This document shows, in pieces, positions 52,167-63,113 of a stretch of 64,000 bases of DNA. A program made the translations under genes and the position numbers. The notes under the pieces are model-generated. The model saw only the letters and a program-made list of their open reading frames with translations. It had not been told where the DNA came from and ran no database searches. Source of the DNA: Aricia agestis (Eukaryota > Arthropoda > Insecta > Lepidoptera > Lycaenidae); contig NC_056417.1 in assembly GCF_905147365.1 (NCBI RefSeq), positions 15,708,501 through 15,772,500 on the forward strand, given 5' to 3'. Each line of letters starts with the position of its first letter. The stretch's first letter is position 1.

Positions 52167-52357
52167 ATGTCAGGCATAATATCATCTTCTTTGGAACTAA
52201 AAATCGTATTGGAATAACTTAGCGAGTTTCGGTAGTGAAGTCCGATATGTAAAAGATGACGCATCACAAGCGCCACACAGCGACGCGTTATATCAAATCC
52301 ATTTTTATACAACCTACGAATAATAAAAACTAAGGATGAGTAACTACAACATGTGAC

Positions 52358-52429
52358 CCGAATATGCATGTATTCGGTACACAATTTTGTGTACCGAATA
52401 TGCATGTATTCGGTACACAATTTTGTGTA
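52358..52429. repeat. Exact 36-bp tandem duplication of a palindromic unit
   Basis: Unit CCGAATATGCATGTATTCGG plus TACACAATTTTGTGTA, two identical copies. Both halves of the unit are themselves self-complementary. Confidence 0.85.
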
Positions 52430-52937
52430 AATATAGAAGTGACTATTAACAGAGTAGACAGAATGATAGAGTATGCCGACTTAGAACTGATGTTGAAATT
52501 TTTAAATTTGACGTATTATGACGAAAATCGTCGCTAGGGTTGTTAACTTGTTACCTACGAATTTAAAACTATGACATATTCGATGGACGTGTTCCTCTTT
52601 GGTCGTATTGTTGTTTGTGTTTTGGCACATGTGATTAAAATTGTCAGAATCCAATTTTGAAATCTTTATTTTAAATATTTAAAAATAAATTGTATCAGCC
52701 AGGCACATTGCGTTCATAATCCTAGTGAAACCCGACGAATTTGACAGATATTGAAACCTGTCCGTCTCTTTGCAGTCGAACTACTTACTGGTCGTTATGT
52801 CTATTGTGCTATTAATGTCAACGGCTTTATTTCGTAAAGAGTGTTAGTGTTTCGATGCTATTTCCATATTATTTTAGTGTGCGAAAAGGAACAAAATTCA
52901 AAACGATTGAAGTATGGGAGTTACGTTTCCTTAATTA
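52430..52937. other. No gene recognised
   Basis: No repeat family or exon identified. AGAGTAGACAGAATGATAG at 52451 also occurs at 48911. Confidence 0.35.
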
Positions 52938-53128
52938 TTTTTTTTATGATATAAGGGGGCAAACGAGCAAATGGGTCACCTGATGGAAAGCAACTTCCGT
53001 CGCCCATGGACACTCGCAGCTTCAGAAGAGCTGTAGGTGCGTTGCCGGCCTTTTAAGAGGGAATAGGGTAGGAAAGGAAAGGGAAGGGAATAGGGGAGGG
53101 TAGGGAAAGGAATAGGGTAGGAGATTGG
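52938..53128 (-). mobile_element. SINE (pyrimidine-tract family), copy 12, 5'-truncated
   Basis: Tail and pyrimidine tract on the minus strand; head and body missing beyond GGAGATTGG. Confidence 0.7.
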
Positions 53129-53787
53129 ATTTAGTTTGTATTATTCGTAGACATAAACATACATTTTTAAGAATAAGAATAAGAATGGAAGAATTTTTCA
53201 CATCTAACTTCGTTTTCGAAATTATCACTCAGATCTCTTGCTTCAAAAATGAGCTAGCAACTCTATCTCCCAGATCCCAATGGTAGACACCAGGCAGTAT
53301 GTCGATAAAGATGAAATTAAAGAGACGAAGGTGTGATGACCATAATTATTTCCATCTCAAAATAACCGACGTCTCGGCAATGGGACCCTTGTCCTAAATC
53401 TTGACATTTATTGAGGCTCAATAATACTACCACAGTATAAACATCATGCAGTAATCCAGGCCAGGGATGTGCCAAAACTTATTACTCATCAAGATACGGT
53501 CCAGCCCATATCTTTATAAAATTCGCTTAACAGATACAAGTTTTACTGCCGCGCTCAGAGATTTAATGCCGAGTAAAAGTAAATTTAATGAAGAGTTTGA
53601 AAGCTAAGTATCCAGGTCGTTGTGCCAAAATCTTCATTTAATTACAGTTAAGTAATTAATATATTAACGGCTCTGAGTGCTGCGGTTAGAGTGAGTTTCC
53701 TAAAGGGAATAAGCAGTACCGAGTACCGATGTGCCAAAACTTATTAGTTTTGGTACGATACTTTAATATTTTTTTAAAGCAAATCAC
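53129..53787. other. No gene recognised
   Basis: The phrase GATGTGCCAAAACTTATTA occurs at 53466 and 53730 with variation (also GTTGTGCCAAAATCTTCATT near 53620), a loose iterated motif. No coding sequence. Confidence 0.35.
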
Positions 53788-53831
53788 GCCTTTTGGCGTC
53801 ACAAAATTAATATTTTGTGACGCCAAAAGGC
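53788..53831. repeat. Perfect 20-bp palindrome
   Basis: GCCTTTTGGCGTCACAAAAT, loop TAAT, exact inverse. Confidence 0.9.
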
Positions 53832-54159
53832 AACATCGTTGCAAATATTATTCTTACGGCCGAATAAAGCGGTCTAGTGTGATGATAGTGTACTGCATAT
53901 AATTTATATTGTGATACTGGTGTCTTCTGGGCATATCCGTCATTTTCATTTCAAAATCTTATTAGTAAACGTCTTCAACGTAAAAATAATAATGTCCCTT
54001 TTGTATTTAAGAAAATGCATTACCGCTATCAAATTAAATTGTTTATTTAAATAAATATTACTTGATATTACAATAAGTATTGACTATCTTATAAACTAAT
54101 GCATAGTAAATTTGAAATGCGAAAGTCTGTCTGTCTGTTTGTTACCTCTTCAAACATAT

Positions 54160-54206
54160 AGTATAAAAGCTAGGTAGCGTGATGTACGCTCCCTAGCTTT
54201 TATACT
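54160..54206. repeat. 20-bp hairpin, one mismatch
   Basis: AGTATAAAAGCTAGGTAGCG, loop TGATGTA, inverse with one mismatch. Confidence 0.85.
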
Positions 54207-54511
54207 ATTGTATAATATTATTGTATGCTTAATAAAGTTTTTAGATGTCTTTTCAAACTTCAGCTGTATATTTGAAGAAGGATAATATCCTTTTTTATGG
54301 TCTTTCGTGGGGCTCAACGCATCTATAAATTAAATTTCATCAAAATCAGTTCTGCGTATTATAAACAGTCCTTAAATAATATGGAGATTATTCATAATTT
54401 ACTATTTCACAATCAAATGATGTCAAAATGAAGATTGATTTATTTAGGAGACTGTACAAAGTCCGAATTCTAACCAATTGGATAACAATGAAGACAGTAA
54501 CTATATAGACG

Positions 54512-54606
54512 GTGTGAGTACGAGTTTCTTATGCCGGTTCTTCGTTCGTCCGTTCTAAAAATATTTGTAAAAAAAAAAACGAATAAAAATAGTTTGAGAT
54601 TGACTT
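54512..54606 (+). mobile_element. CR1-type LINE 3' tail, degraded orphan
   Basis: GTGTGAGTACGAGTTTCTTA, GCCGGTTCTTCGTTCG, ACGAATAAAAATAG and TTTGAGATTGACTTT. Confidence 0.55.
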
Positions 54607-54641
54607 TATTAGCTGGTTTGCTTTACTGGCATGAAATATAA

Positions 54642-55018
54642 GGCATCCATTACACGCTCATGCAAGCGACAGTCAATTCCGTCAATCATGAATAATTATG
54701 TTTGACTGATGGTGAGTGGTGACTGATGGACCGACGAATGGTATTAGACGGTCACTCAATCCTCTTCAGTTTTATGTCAGTCAAAGTCAAAATTTTCAAA
54801 GGTATACGTTTCTAATTTTTTTCCTATTTTGTCAGATATGACAACACTCACTCAAAATTCTTGACTGATTCTTGCATGAAGCAAAAATCAAGATATCCAG
54901 ATTTTCATCAATCAACTTCATGCAACCATCTGTCACGCTCTTACACGGTAGGTTATCCATCAGTTACAGCAATGACTGTAATAAAACTGACAGCAAAACC
55001 TACCGTGCAATGGATGCC
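54642..55018. mobile_element. Harbinger-like MITE, 377 bp, TAA duplications
   Basis: GGCATCCATTACACGCTC at the left, GTGCAATGGATGCC at the right (15-bp TIR with one mismatch), TAA directly on both sides (54639-54641 and 55019-55021). It contains many TGACTG/CAGTCA words. Non-coding. Confidence 0.6.
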
Positions 55019-55187
55019 TAATGGAAGAGGATGAAATTATGAGAGTTTTCATCAAGACGGTTGTGAGTTTTAACAGAACTTTATTAAAAAGCTAATAAAA
55101 GCTGCTACTGCTAATAATAATTATTAGCCCTAGAACAATTTTTTTAAATTACTATCAAGCAAATTTTTTGTGAGTAGCTTCATTTTT

Positions 55188-55545
55188 ACCGACTTCCAAA
55201 AAGGAGGAGGTTATACGTTCGGCTATATGTATCTTTTTTTTTGTATGTTCAACGATAACTCAGCCGTTTGTGATCCGATTTTCAAAATTATTTTTGTGTT
55301 GTATAGGGTTTAACTCGAATTTAGTACCATGATCACAAAAGTGGTGATCTGATGATGGGATCCTGGAGGAATCGAGGGGACTCCTTGAAATTTGTATGGA
55401 AACATGTTATAGTGATTTCAATTTTTTCTGAAGCATTCGAGGTAAATGCTACCAAAAAGTTAGATTTCGCACCAGGTTATACCCTGGATCCGAAGGTACT
55501 CAACAGATCTTTTGAATCCTTATAGATGGGTGAATTTCCCAAACG
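55188..55545 (+). repeat. ACCGACTTCCAAAAAGGAGG repeat, copy 1
   Basis: ACCGACTTCCAAAAAGGAGG, CAGCCGTTTGTGATCCGATT, AAAGTGGTGATCTGATGATG, CTTGAAATTTGTATGG and GGTTATACCCTGGATCCG. Further copies lie at 58170-58440, 60459-60835 and a part at 60965-61160. Class unknown. Confidence 0.6.
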
Positions 55546-55894
55546 GCTTTTTTTTTGTCTTCGCTGAAATTACTATTAAAAAAAGGGAATATTTCTGTAA
55601 ATTATTTGTTTTACTATTCAATGGGTAGCTATAGGATTATGGCAAAAATATAATATGCCTAGGACTATTACAAAGGTAGAAATAAAATAAAAAAACTTAA
55701 AGATCTATTTTTATCAAATCGGTGCTGTCCCTGTACTTTTTTACAAACAAAAACGCTTACATACTAGAAAATATGAATAATTTAAGGGTATAACTTATAT
55801 TATTTCGTAGAACATTAGTTAATCTATTATTATATACCATATTTTATTATATAATTAACGATTGTAGTTACTTAGAGGCACAAATGTACTTGTC

Positions 55895-57930
55895 CTGAGA
55901 ATCTTCCTCATATCGCTGGATAAAAGAAATTTGAGCATTACTTTTCATCGACGAGTCGGACAGTCTCACCACCCCAATTTTAATTTACTCCTTAGTGTGT
56001 GCTTCCACGCAGTCAAGACAGATTTGCATCAAACCGCTGCATATTCGTGCCAACAATATAAGTATGCCACTAAAATGCTCTCGGGCAATTATTTTATAAT
56101 ATCGGTGATTGAATGTTTTTAATGTAATTAATAGTTTTAAAATTGTTGTTTGGTTCTAATGAATGTATTAAGTGATTAAGCTTCATTATCTGTAACCAAA
56201 TTTATCTTAGATATAATACATTTTTTATAATTTCCTTAAAAGTGCGTTTTTTCTCACGTCGCTGCTCTCATATTGGTGTAATCGTGGTCATTTTAACTAC
56301 CGATATGATAATTTACACCGAAATTATAAGAAAAAACGAATCGGTGTCTTAAATCTAATCTCGGTGCTTGGAATCATGACCAACGCACAGTTTTGTCACA
56401 TCGGTGGATTGCTTTATCATATCGGTTGATAATTTTACCATATCGGTGAATTGTTTTATCATATCGGTTGATCTAGTGGCATTTCGTTAAGTAGGTATAT
56501 AAAGAAATTACAAATGCGCATGATAGTAAAAACGAATGGATGTAAGGATGTATGGTTTTAAAGTTTTTACTTTATTTTTCTTTTCACATCTAGTTCATTT
56601 TAATAAAGACAACGATGATAAATTTTATTATTTTTTTATTCTTTATCCCTACATCAAATAACTGGATTTCCCAAACTACTTTTTTGCTCGGCAATGTTGA
56701 AAACTATCTTATTTTTCAATATATCGTTTTCATTTTTGATTTTAAAAGTAAAACATAACGCTTATAATTTGGGCCTATCTTTATTTTTTTTAAATATTAT
56801 TATTTTCCAAGAAAATAAACATAAATAGGCGATTTCCAATTTTGGTGGCTTGTCCCCGAACTATTTTACTCAATATCTAGACCGATTAACAGAAAACTTG
56901 ATACTGGATTAGATTTTTATTTTTATGTTATAGTCATTTTATATAGTTGACTCTTCATAATATTATATAAATTTTACTGTGCTAACTTCTGTAGTTGAGT
57001 TTTTATGACACAGTTTAGGTCTGTCGCGGCGAATTTTTTAAATTTTGGTGGGATTTACAAAACGTTGTTTCTAAAAAATACCATTGATCACTTAAGCATA
57101 AAAAATACGCCATTTGCTTCATTCAGCCACACGCTAACCCGTTTAGGAGGTGGCTGTGGGCTGGGTCGTACCAGTTTCCAGCCAGAAATTAAAGAAAACC
57201 GTTTTATCACAAAACCCCCGATTTTATGCAATTTTGGTGTACTTAAATTATCCTACTTGTGGCAATAATGTCATGTTGTTATTTTGAATATCGGTAGAAA
57301 TTTGGTTTGTTTATACTTAAGTTAATGTAATGTAACTTTAGTGCACATAGTTTCTTTTAATGATTATTTTTCTCGCAAATTCCAATTTTGGTGGTTAGGG
57401 TGTGTAAAACATTATTTTTACAAAATACCATTGATTCTTGAAGCATAAAAAAACGCCATTCACTTCATTCTGTCATAAGCTAACTTGTCTAGGTGGTGGT
57501 TGTTGTACCAGTTACCCGTAAACACCTAATCTCCAATTTTGGTGGAAACAAAAATGTCCACAAAAATTGTATAAAAATGCAAGTTGTTGAAATCCACTCA
57601 AATATTGAAAAACATTTTAAAAATATTTTAATTTTATTTTAAGTACTCTATTCTTGATCAAAATAAATACATAAATATAATATTATAAAGATAATATTAT
57701 CATATCGCTGGAATAGTATGTCATTTCGGTGGTTAAGCTTATCATATCGGTGCACATAAATAAAAATCGGTGCCGGTTTATCATATCGGTGGAAACCAGA
57801 ATTCAAACTGAATTTTCTCCTTAGTCTTAAACGATACGTTATTGATATTAAATTTGGGAACATTTTGTATCGTAAAGAATACATACCACCTGAAAAGTAT
57901 AAATAAAAAAGTTCACCGATGTGATAAAAA
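55895..57930. repeat. Two-kb region of iterated CATATCGGTGG and AATTTTGGTGG phrases
   Basis: Four TTTTATCATATCGGTTGAT-like units lie almost in tandem (21-22 bp) at 56396-56471. CATATCGSTG words recur at 57700-57800 and ACCGATATGA/ACCGATGTGA inverses at 56301 and 57915. Between them AATTTTGGTGG occurs at about 56840, 57044, 57230, 57385 and 57535. Blocks ATACCATTGATCACTTAAGC…CGCCATTTGCTTCATTC (57077) and ATACCATTGATTCTTGAAGC…CGCCATTCACTTCATTC (57424) form a ~345-bp degenerate tandem duplication. The frame at 57005-57268 spans one such block and is not supported as a gene. Confidence 0.5.
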
Positions 57931-58169
57931 AATGGTCATTTGTTGAAATTCACCCAGATACAGGTTCGGGGATTTCGGCGTTGTTTAAAACCACAGAAAC
58001 GGATATAGTCCATGTTCTGTGTTTAAAACACTGAAAGCATAAGCCAACACATAAATTTATTTGATCATCATCATCATCAAAATCATAAATATGCCATGGG
58101 TCATCACATTAAGAACCCAATTATTGATGCTTTTCGTGATATTTTGCATCGAGGCAGATGTTTTTGATG

Positions 58170-58440
58170 ATTATTTCGCTGTTTTGTGGATTGATTTTCA
58201 AAATTCTTGTGTTGTTGTATAATATCTTGTAATCTTGATTTTGTATAATAATTGCGAAAGTGGTGAGCTGATGATGGGATCTATGAGCAATCGAGGGAAA
58301 TCCTTGAAATTTATCAAAAGACTCATAGTGGTTAAAATGTTTGTTTCTAGTAACTTAAACTTATTATGTTACGAATAAGAGAAAGTTCATTCGAAGGTGT
58401 CTCTTGGTCCAAAGGCACTGAACAGAACTCCTGAACCTTT
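58170..58440 (+). repeat. ACCGACTTCC repeat, copy 2, central part
   Basis: TTTGTGGATTGATTTTCAAA, AAAGTGGTGAGCTGATGATG, GAGCAATCGAGGGAAATCC and CTTGAAATTTATC. Confidence 0.5.
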
Positions 58441-58883
58441 AAAGATAAAAGTTTGGAAATTGCAGCATCGCTTAGATAACTGCAAGCATTTACCACAATT
58501 TTGCTTACAGTAACATAATGTGAATAGTTAACATTGGTAGTGGCTTTTTTCAGAATTGGTCTAAATCTCAACTATTACTGTACATACTACTGTCTTCATT
58601 ACTTTGAAGTCGGTACCAGTCCCACAAGCTTCAGATATTTTGACATTGACTGAACTCACGATAAAATTAGCTGGTACCGACTTCAAATAATTATTGTTTT
58701 ACCTTGGAAGTCGGTTTTAATTTTTGTTAAAAATAATAATGATAAGACAAACAACATTTTTATCTGTGAAAAATCTTGAAAGTGGTAGCTAACAGAGATA
58801 GAAAAGATTTCATACTTTAAATTAATGGTCATAAAATATGGATTGTTCTGGTTTGTAGGACAATGTTACTTTTAAATTATGTA

Positions 58884-59120
58884 ACTACGAGCTTTTGCCC
58901 GCGGCTTCGCTCGCGTTGAGAAGTATTATTATATACAAACTTTCATTCCCTATTTTAACCCCTCGGGGATAGAATTGATCAAATTCCTTTCTTAGCGGAT
59001 GCCTACGTCATAACATCTACCTGCATGCCAAATTTCAGCCCGATAGGTGCAGTGGTTTAGGCTGTGCGTTGATAGATCACCATGTCAGTCAGTCACCTTT
59101 GAGTTTTATATATACAGATT
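58884..59120 (-). repeat. Helitron-like fragment (CCCGCGGCTTCGCTCGCG end)
   Basis: The left end ACGAGCTTTTGCCCGCGGCTTCGCTCGCG is the inverse of a hairpin-plus-end type (GACGAAGTCGCGGG…AGCTAGT at 62107-62132) that resembles lepidopteran Helitron 3' termini (CTAG then T). The body has TGCCAAATTTCAGCCCGATAGG. Tentative. Confidence 0.35.
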
Positions 59121-59259
59121 AACCTACCAATATACAAAAAATCAGCTGGTTAGGATTCCGTTTTAGGGTTCTGTAATCAACAAAACTTGGTTGACCACTT
59201 GGTCCACAGTAAGTAGCAAAAATACAAGAAAAGTAGCAAAAATATTATGTTACACTAGG

Positions 59260-59384
59260 TGACGCCCGAAGCTCCGTTGCACTAAAACTCGTTTAGCGCG
59301 GGAACCGTACATTTTTCCGGAATAAAAAGTATCCTATTGTCATTTACCGGGACTCAAACTATCTCCACTCCCAGCGAGCCCTGC
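59260..59384 (+). repeat. Interspersed repeat (GACGCCCG type), copy 5, truncated
   Basis: TAGGTGACGCCCGAAGCTCCG, GGGAACCGTACATTTTTCCGG and TTTACCGGGACTCAAACTATC, cut by the palindromic element that follows. Confidence 0.5.
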
Positions 59385-59717
59385 CGGGCAAGCACGGCCA
59401 CCAGTAGAAATGCGAAAGTATGGACAAACTGTGGACATAAACTTAAGGTGAAGTTCCGATCTTTACCGCGGCTAATAATTGAATTTTTGTCGGTCGCTAT
59501 TAAGCGACCGACAATAATTCAATTAAAAAGCCACATTTTGACAGACTATAATATATGTCATAAAGTAGGATATTATTTGAATTTTTAGGACTATAGTCTG
59601 TCATAAAGTGGCATTTTAATTGAATTTTTCGGAACGAAAAGATCGGAACTTCACCTTAAGTTTATCTCCACAGTTTGTCTATACTTTCGCATTTCTACTG
59701 GTGGCCATGCTAGCCCG
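59385..59717. mobile_element. Palindromic MITE, ~333 bp, with nested hairpins
   Basis: Arms of ~80 bp (GGCCACCAGTAGAAATGCG, GACAAACTGTGGACATAAAC, AAGGTGAAGTTCCGATC and inverses). The interior has a second inverted pair (AATTCAATTAAAAAGCCAC… / …GTGGCATTTTAATTGAATT) and a perfect TGTCGGTCGCT/AGCGACCGACA hairpin. The inner TATAGTCTGTCATAAAGTGG matches the ends of the MITE at 49566, so one family may be nested in the other. Confidence 0.65.
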
Positions 59718-60218
59718 ACTGGTATATCCCACACTACATTTTGTGGTACACTTTACGGAAAAACTATTACGCCTTTGTGCTTTAACATAGTAATTTTTAT
59801 TTATATGTAGATGTGTTATCATCAGTCGGTCAAGGTGTGACGACGAGAGCTCTCACAAAGCTCGGCTTTTAGCTATGTTATATATTTGTATGGATGATAG
59901 AATTGAATTAGTTTTGAGCACAATTATGGTTATAATTGACTAATAGACAGAACCTGAGTAAACAGTCGCAGATGTCCAGGTTATATTATTCCTCGCACGA
60001 TTCCACTCAAACCTAGATAGTCTAGATTTAGTCTAGGTATCTTGTGTTTGAATACTAGAAGTTTACGTGTGCAACTTCCACAATCTACATTTATGAGAAT
60101 TGGATATGATAATAATATTATTGGCTATGAATAAATTGTTATGAAATGGATAGTTTAAAATGGGATTTATGTGACTTTATTATAGACATTGGACTTTATC
60201 TATACATCTACATATACA

Positions 60219-60458
60219 TCTATACATATAAATAAAATTGGAGTGTCTGTTTGTAATATTGAAATAATCGTTTTTTACTACATGCATATTATGAATATTT
60301 AGACGGTACATACACCAAAATAACAATTTTTAGAATTTTTGTCTGTCTGTATGTCTGTCTGTTTGTTCCCGCTAATCTCCGAAATGGCTGGACCGATTTA
60401 AACGGGACTTTTATTGGCAGATAGCTGATGTAACAAGGAGTCACTTAGGCTACTTTTT
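60219..60458 (+). repeat. TCTATACATATAAATAAAATTGG repeat, copy 1
   Basis: TCTATACATATAAATAAAAT, GGAGTGTCTGTTTGTAATAT, TTTTTACTACATGCATAT, (TGTC)n and CTAATCTCCGAAATGGCTGG. The second copy at 62133-62380 has the same order. The TC start would fit a Helitron 5' end (tentative). Confidence 0.55.
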
Positions 60459-60835
60459 AACCGACTTCCAAAAAGGAGGAGGATATTTTTTTCTTTTTTT
60501 ATGTTTTACCTATGTATTTTACTCCGCCGTTTGTGGATCGATTTTCAAAATTATTCTGTTGTTGCATAAGATATGGTCCAAATTAGATACCATGTTCATA
60601 AAAGTGGTGATCTGATGATGTAATCCATGAGAAATCGAGGGGACTCCTTGAAATTTATATGGAAACAATAGCGTGATTTGAATTTTTTCAGAAGGACTTC
60701 AAGCATACACTACCAAAAAATAGGAATTTGCACTGAAGTATACCCTGGTTCCGAAGGTGCTGTTTAAAACTATTGAATACTTATAGACTGATATAATATG
60801 TTCGGGAATTTCGGTGTTGTTTCAACAACTAAAAG
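60459..60835 (+). repeat. ACCGACTTCC repeat, copy 3
   Basis: ACCGACTTCCAAAAAGGAGG, CCGCCGTTTGTGGATCGATT, AAAGTGGTGATCTGATGATG, GTATACCCTGGTTCCGAAGG. Directly follows the TCTATACAT repeat, as it does at 62380. Confidence 0.6.
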
Positions 60836-61030
60836 CATATTACCTAATATGATGTATCAATTATATTATTCATCATCATCATCACTATAATTATGACATG
60901 CATCGTCACATTATGACCTTATTAACGGTATTTCTCATAGTCTTTTACTTCAAAACGCGTGCTTTTATTATTATTCCTCCGTTTGTTGACTGATTTTTAA
61001 AATTCTTTTGTTAAATAATTTAAAAAATTG

Positions 61031-61091
61031 AATTCAGGTTATACCCCATACAGCAACGATTATTGTTGCTGTATGGGCTATAACCTGAATT
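61031..61091. repeat. 27-bp palindrome, one mismatch, loop 7
   Basis: Arm AATTCAGGTTATACCCCATA + CAGCAAC, loop GATTATT, inverse. It lies inside an ACCGACTTCC-type repeat copy and inverts its own segment (GGTTATACCCC). Confidence 0.85.
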
Positions 61092-61558
61092 TGGTACCAT
61101 GCTTACGAAAGTGGTGATCTGATTGGAACTCCTGAGTCCAGGATCTTTTTTGGGACACACATAGATACCTCAACTATGTCTTTGATCAATCTTCATATTT
61201 TTTTAGTCGGTACCAACTACCAGCTAAGTTCAACGGCAGCGTAAGTTCTATGTGCAATTTACTGCATTAATACAATAACCAATTTTCTGAAATCTATAAT
61301 AAGCATAGCAAGTTCACCTACAAGGAAAGAAATAATATTCTATAGCGAACGTTTTTTTGTAGATCTAGAAAAGGGGAATATTTCCTTCCTATATTATTTT
61401 GTTATGTCACATCGCATAGGGCTTAGGCAGCGTTTTCGTCAAAAGATGGCTTAATTTTTTCTAACACCTCTGACAAATGTTAATATTTTTTACTAAAATG
61501 CACATTAGAAATTTGACAAATTATATGCCTGAACCTCCCTAGGAATCATCATGTCGAC
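61092..61558. other. No gene; partial ACCGACTTCC-type repeat
   Basis: TTTGGTACCATGCTTACGAAAGTGG at 61090 belongs to the repeat. The rest is unassigned. Confidence 0.35.
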
Positions 61559-61846
61559 TTTTTTTATGAAATAAGGGAGCAAACGAGCAAACCGGTCACC
61601 TGATGGAAAGCAACTTCCGTCGCCCATGGACACTCGCAGCATCAGAAGAGTTGCAGGTGCGTTGCCGGCCTTTTAAGAGGGAATAGGGTAATAGGGGAGG
61701 GTAGGGATGGGAAGGGAAGGGAATAGGGGAGGATAGGGAAGGGAATTGGGCCTCCGGTAAACTCACTCACTCGGCGTTTTCTGTGAGAACGTGGTATTTC
61801 TCCGGTCGAGCCGGCCCATTCGTGCCGAAGCATGGCTCTCCCACGT
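61559..61846 (-). mobile_element. SINE (pyrimidine-tract family), copy 13
   Basis: Minus-strand copy with tail, tract and head, but ~50 bp of the body (GTGAAACAGCGCTTGCGCTG block) is deleted between GAGTGAGTG and the GAAAAC region. Confidence 0.75.
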
Positions 61847-62132
61847 TTAAAAGTGAAATTGTGAAAAGTGCATAAAAATCCATGAATTGATTGTATGGAA
61901 GCTTTCTTCAAATATTTACGTTACTTTCTTTATAATGAAGTTTTAGTGGCAATAGAAAACGTAGTCTATGAAAATGCCAACTATCTAGCTAGCGCGGTTC
62001 TTGAGATACAGGCTTGAGACGGACATACAGACAGGCTGCTGCTGTCTTTGTAATAGAGTAGAAAATTTTCTGTCTTTGGTATCTAACTTATCACATTTTG
62101 TCGACGCGGACGAAGTCGCGGGTAACAGCTAG

Positions 62133-62380
62133 TCTATACATATAAATAAAATTGGAGTGTCTGTTTGTAATATTGAAAGAACCGTTTTTTACTACATGCA
62201 TATGAATGTACATACGGGACATATACCAAAATAGCACTTTTTACAATTTTTGTCTGTCTGTATGTCTGTCTGTTTGTTCCGGCTAATCTCTGAAACGGCT
62301 GGGGCAATTTTAACGGGACTTTTTTTGGCAGATAGCGGATATAATAAAGAGTAACTTAGGCTACCTTTTAACCGACTTTA
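62133..62380 (+). repeat. TCTATACATATAAATAAAATTGG repeat, copy 2
   Basis: Begins right after GGTAACAGCTAG (62121-62132) and runs as copy 1, to GGCTACCTTTTAACCGACTT. Confidence 0.55.
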
Positions 62381-62582
62381 CCGGATAGATAGAATAAGTG
62401 ACCCATTTCTTAAAAAAAAAACAAAAGCACAATTATTGAACTGCACTGAGAGTCATTCACGATCAATACAAATCTAATACTTAATACCTCTCAGTTTGAA
62501 TGCAAAATATCCGTCTTTATTTATATTAATACTTTTTATAGATGTAACTAAACAAAGTGTTATTATATTAATAATTTAGGTC

Positions 62583-62790
62583 CTAAAGTAAATACACCCT
62601 AAAGTTTAGGGTGTAACATAATTATAGGGTTTACTGTGAAAGTAGCAGCACTGAAAAAGTAACTTTTGACTTCTATGTTTCTATGAAAAGTGTCAAGAAT
62701 TTGCCCATACAATAATTATTATTTGAAATGTGACCAGTGCTGCTACTAACTCTATATGGACTGTTAGGTATTTATATCATCCCAAAAAAA
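62583..62790. repeat. Degenerate member of the GTGTAACAAAAC TIR MITE family
   Basis: CACCCTAAAGTTTAGGGTGTAACA, GGGTTTACTGTGAAAGTAGC, GCACTGAAAAAG and, at the right, CAGTGCTGCTACTAACTC. Confidence 0.5.
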
Positions 62791-62823
62791 ATAAGGTATT
62801 GAGTTATGAATGCAGTCATGATC

Positions 62824-63113
62824 TTTTTTTTTATAAAATAAGGGGGCAAACGAGCAACCGGGTCACCTGATGGAAAGCAATTGCCGTCGCCCATGGACAC
62901 TCGCAACATCAGAATAGCTGCAAGTGCGTTGTCGGCCTTTTAAGAGGGAATACGGTTATAGAATAGGGGAGGGTAGGAAAGGGTAGAGAAGGGTAGGGAA
63001 GGGAATAGGGAAGGGGATTGGGCATCCGGTAACGGGTAAACTCACTCACTCGGCGAAATACAGCGCAGCGCAAGCGCTGTTTCACGCCGGTTTTCTGTGA
63101 GCACGTGGTATTT
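62824..63113 (-). mobile_element. SINE (pyrimidine-tract family), copy 14, head truncated by LINE
   Basis: Tail, tract and body on the minus strand. It breaks at CACGTGGTATTT, where LINE RT sequence begins without a gap. Contains a small CGGTAACGGGTAAAC duplication. Confidence 0.75.

Noticed and set aside
57005..57268. Plus-strand frame of 87 codons.
   Set aside because: It lies in the phrase-iterated region. Its duplicate at ~57400 is frame-broken and there is no domain.
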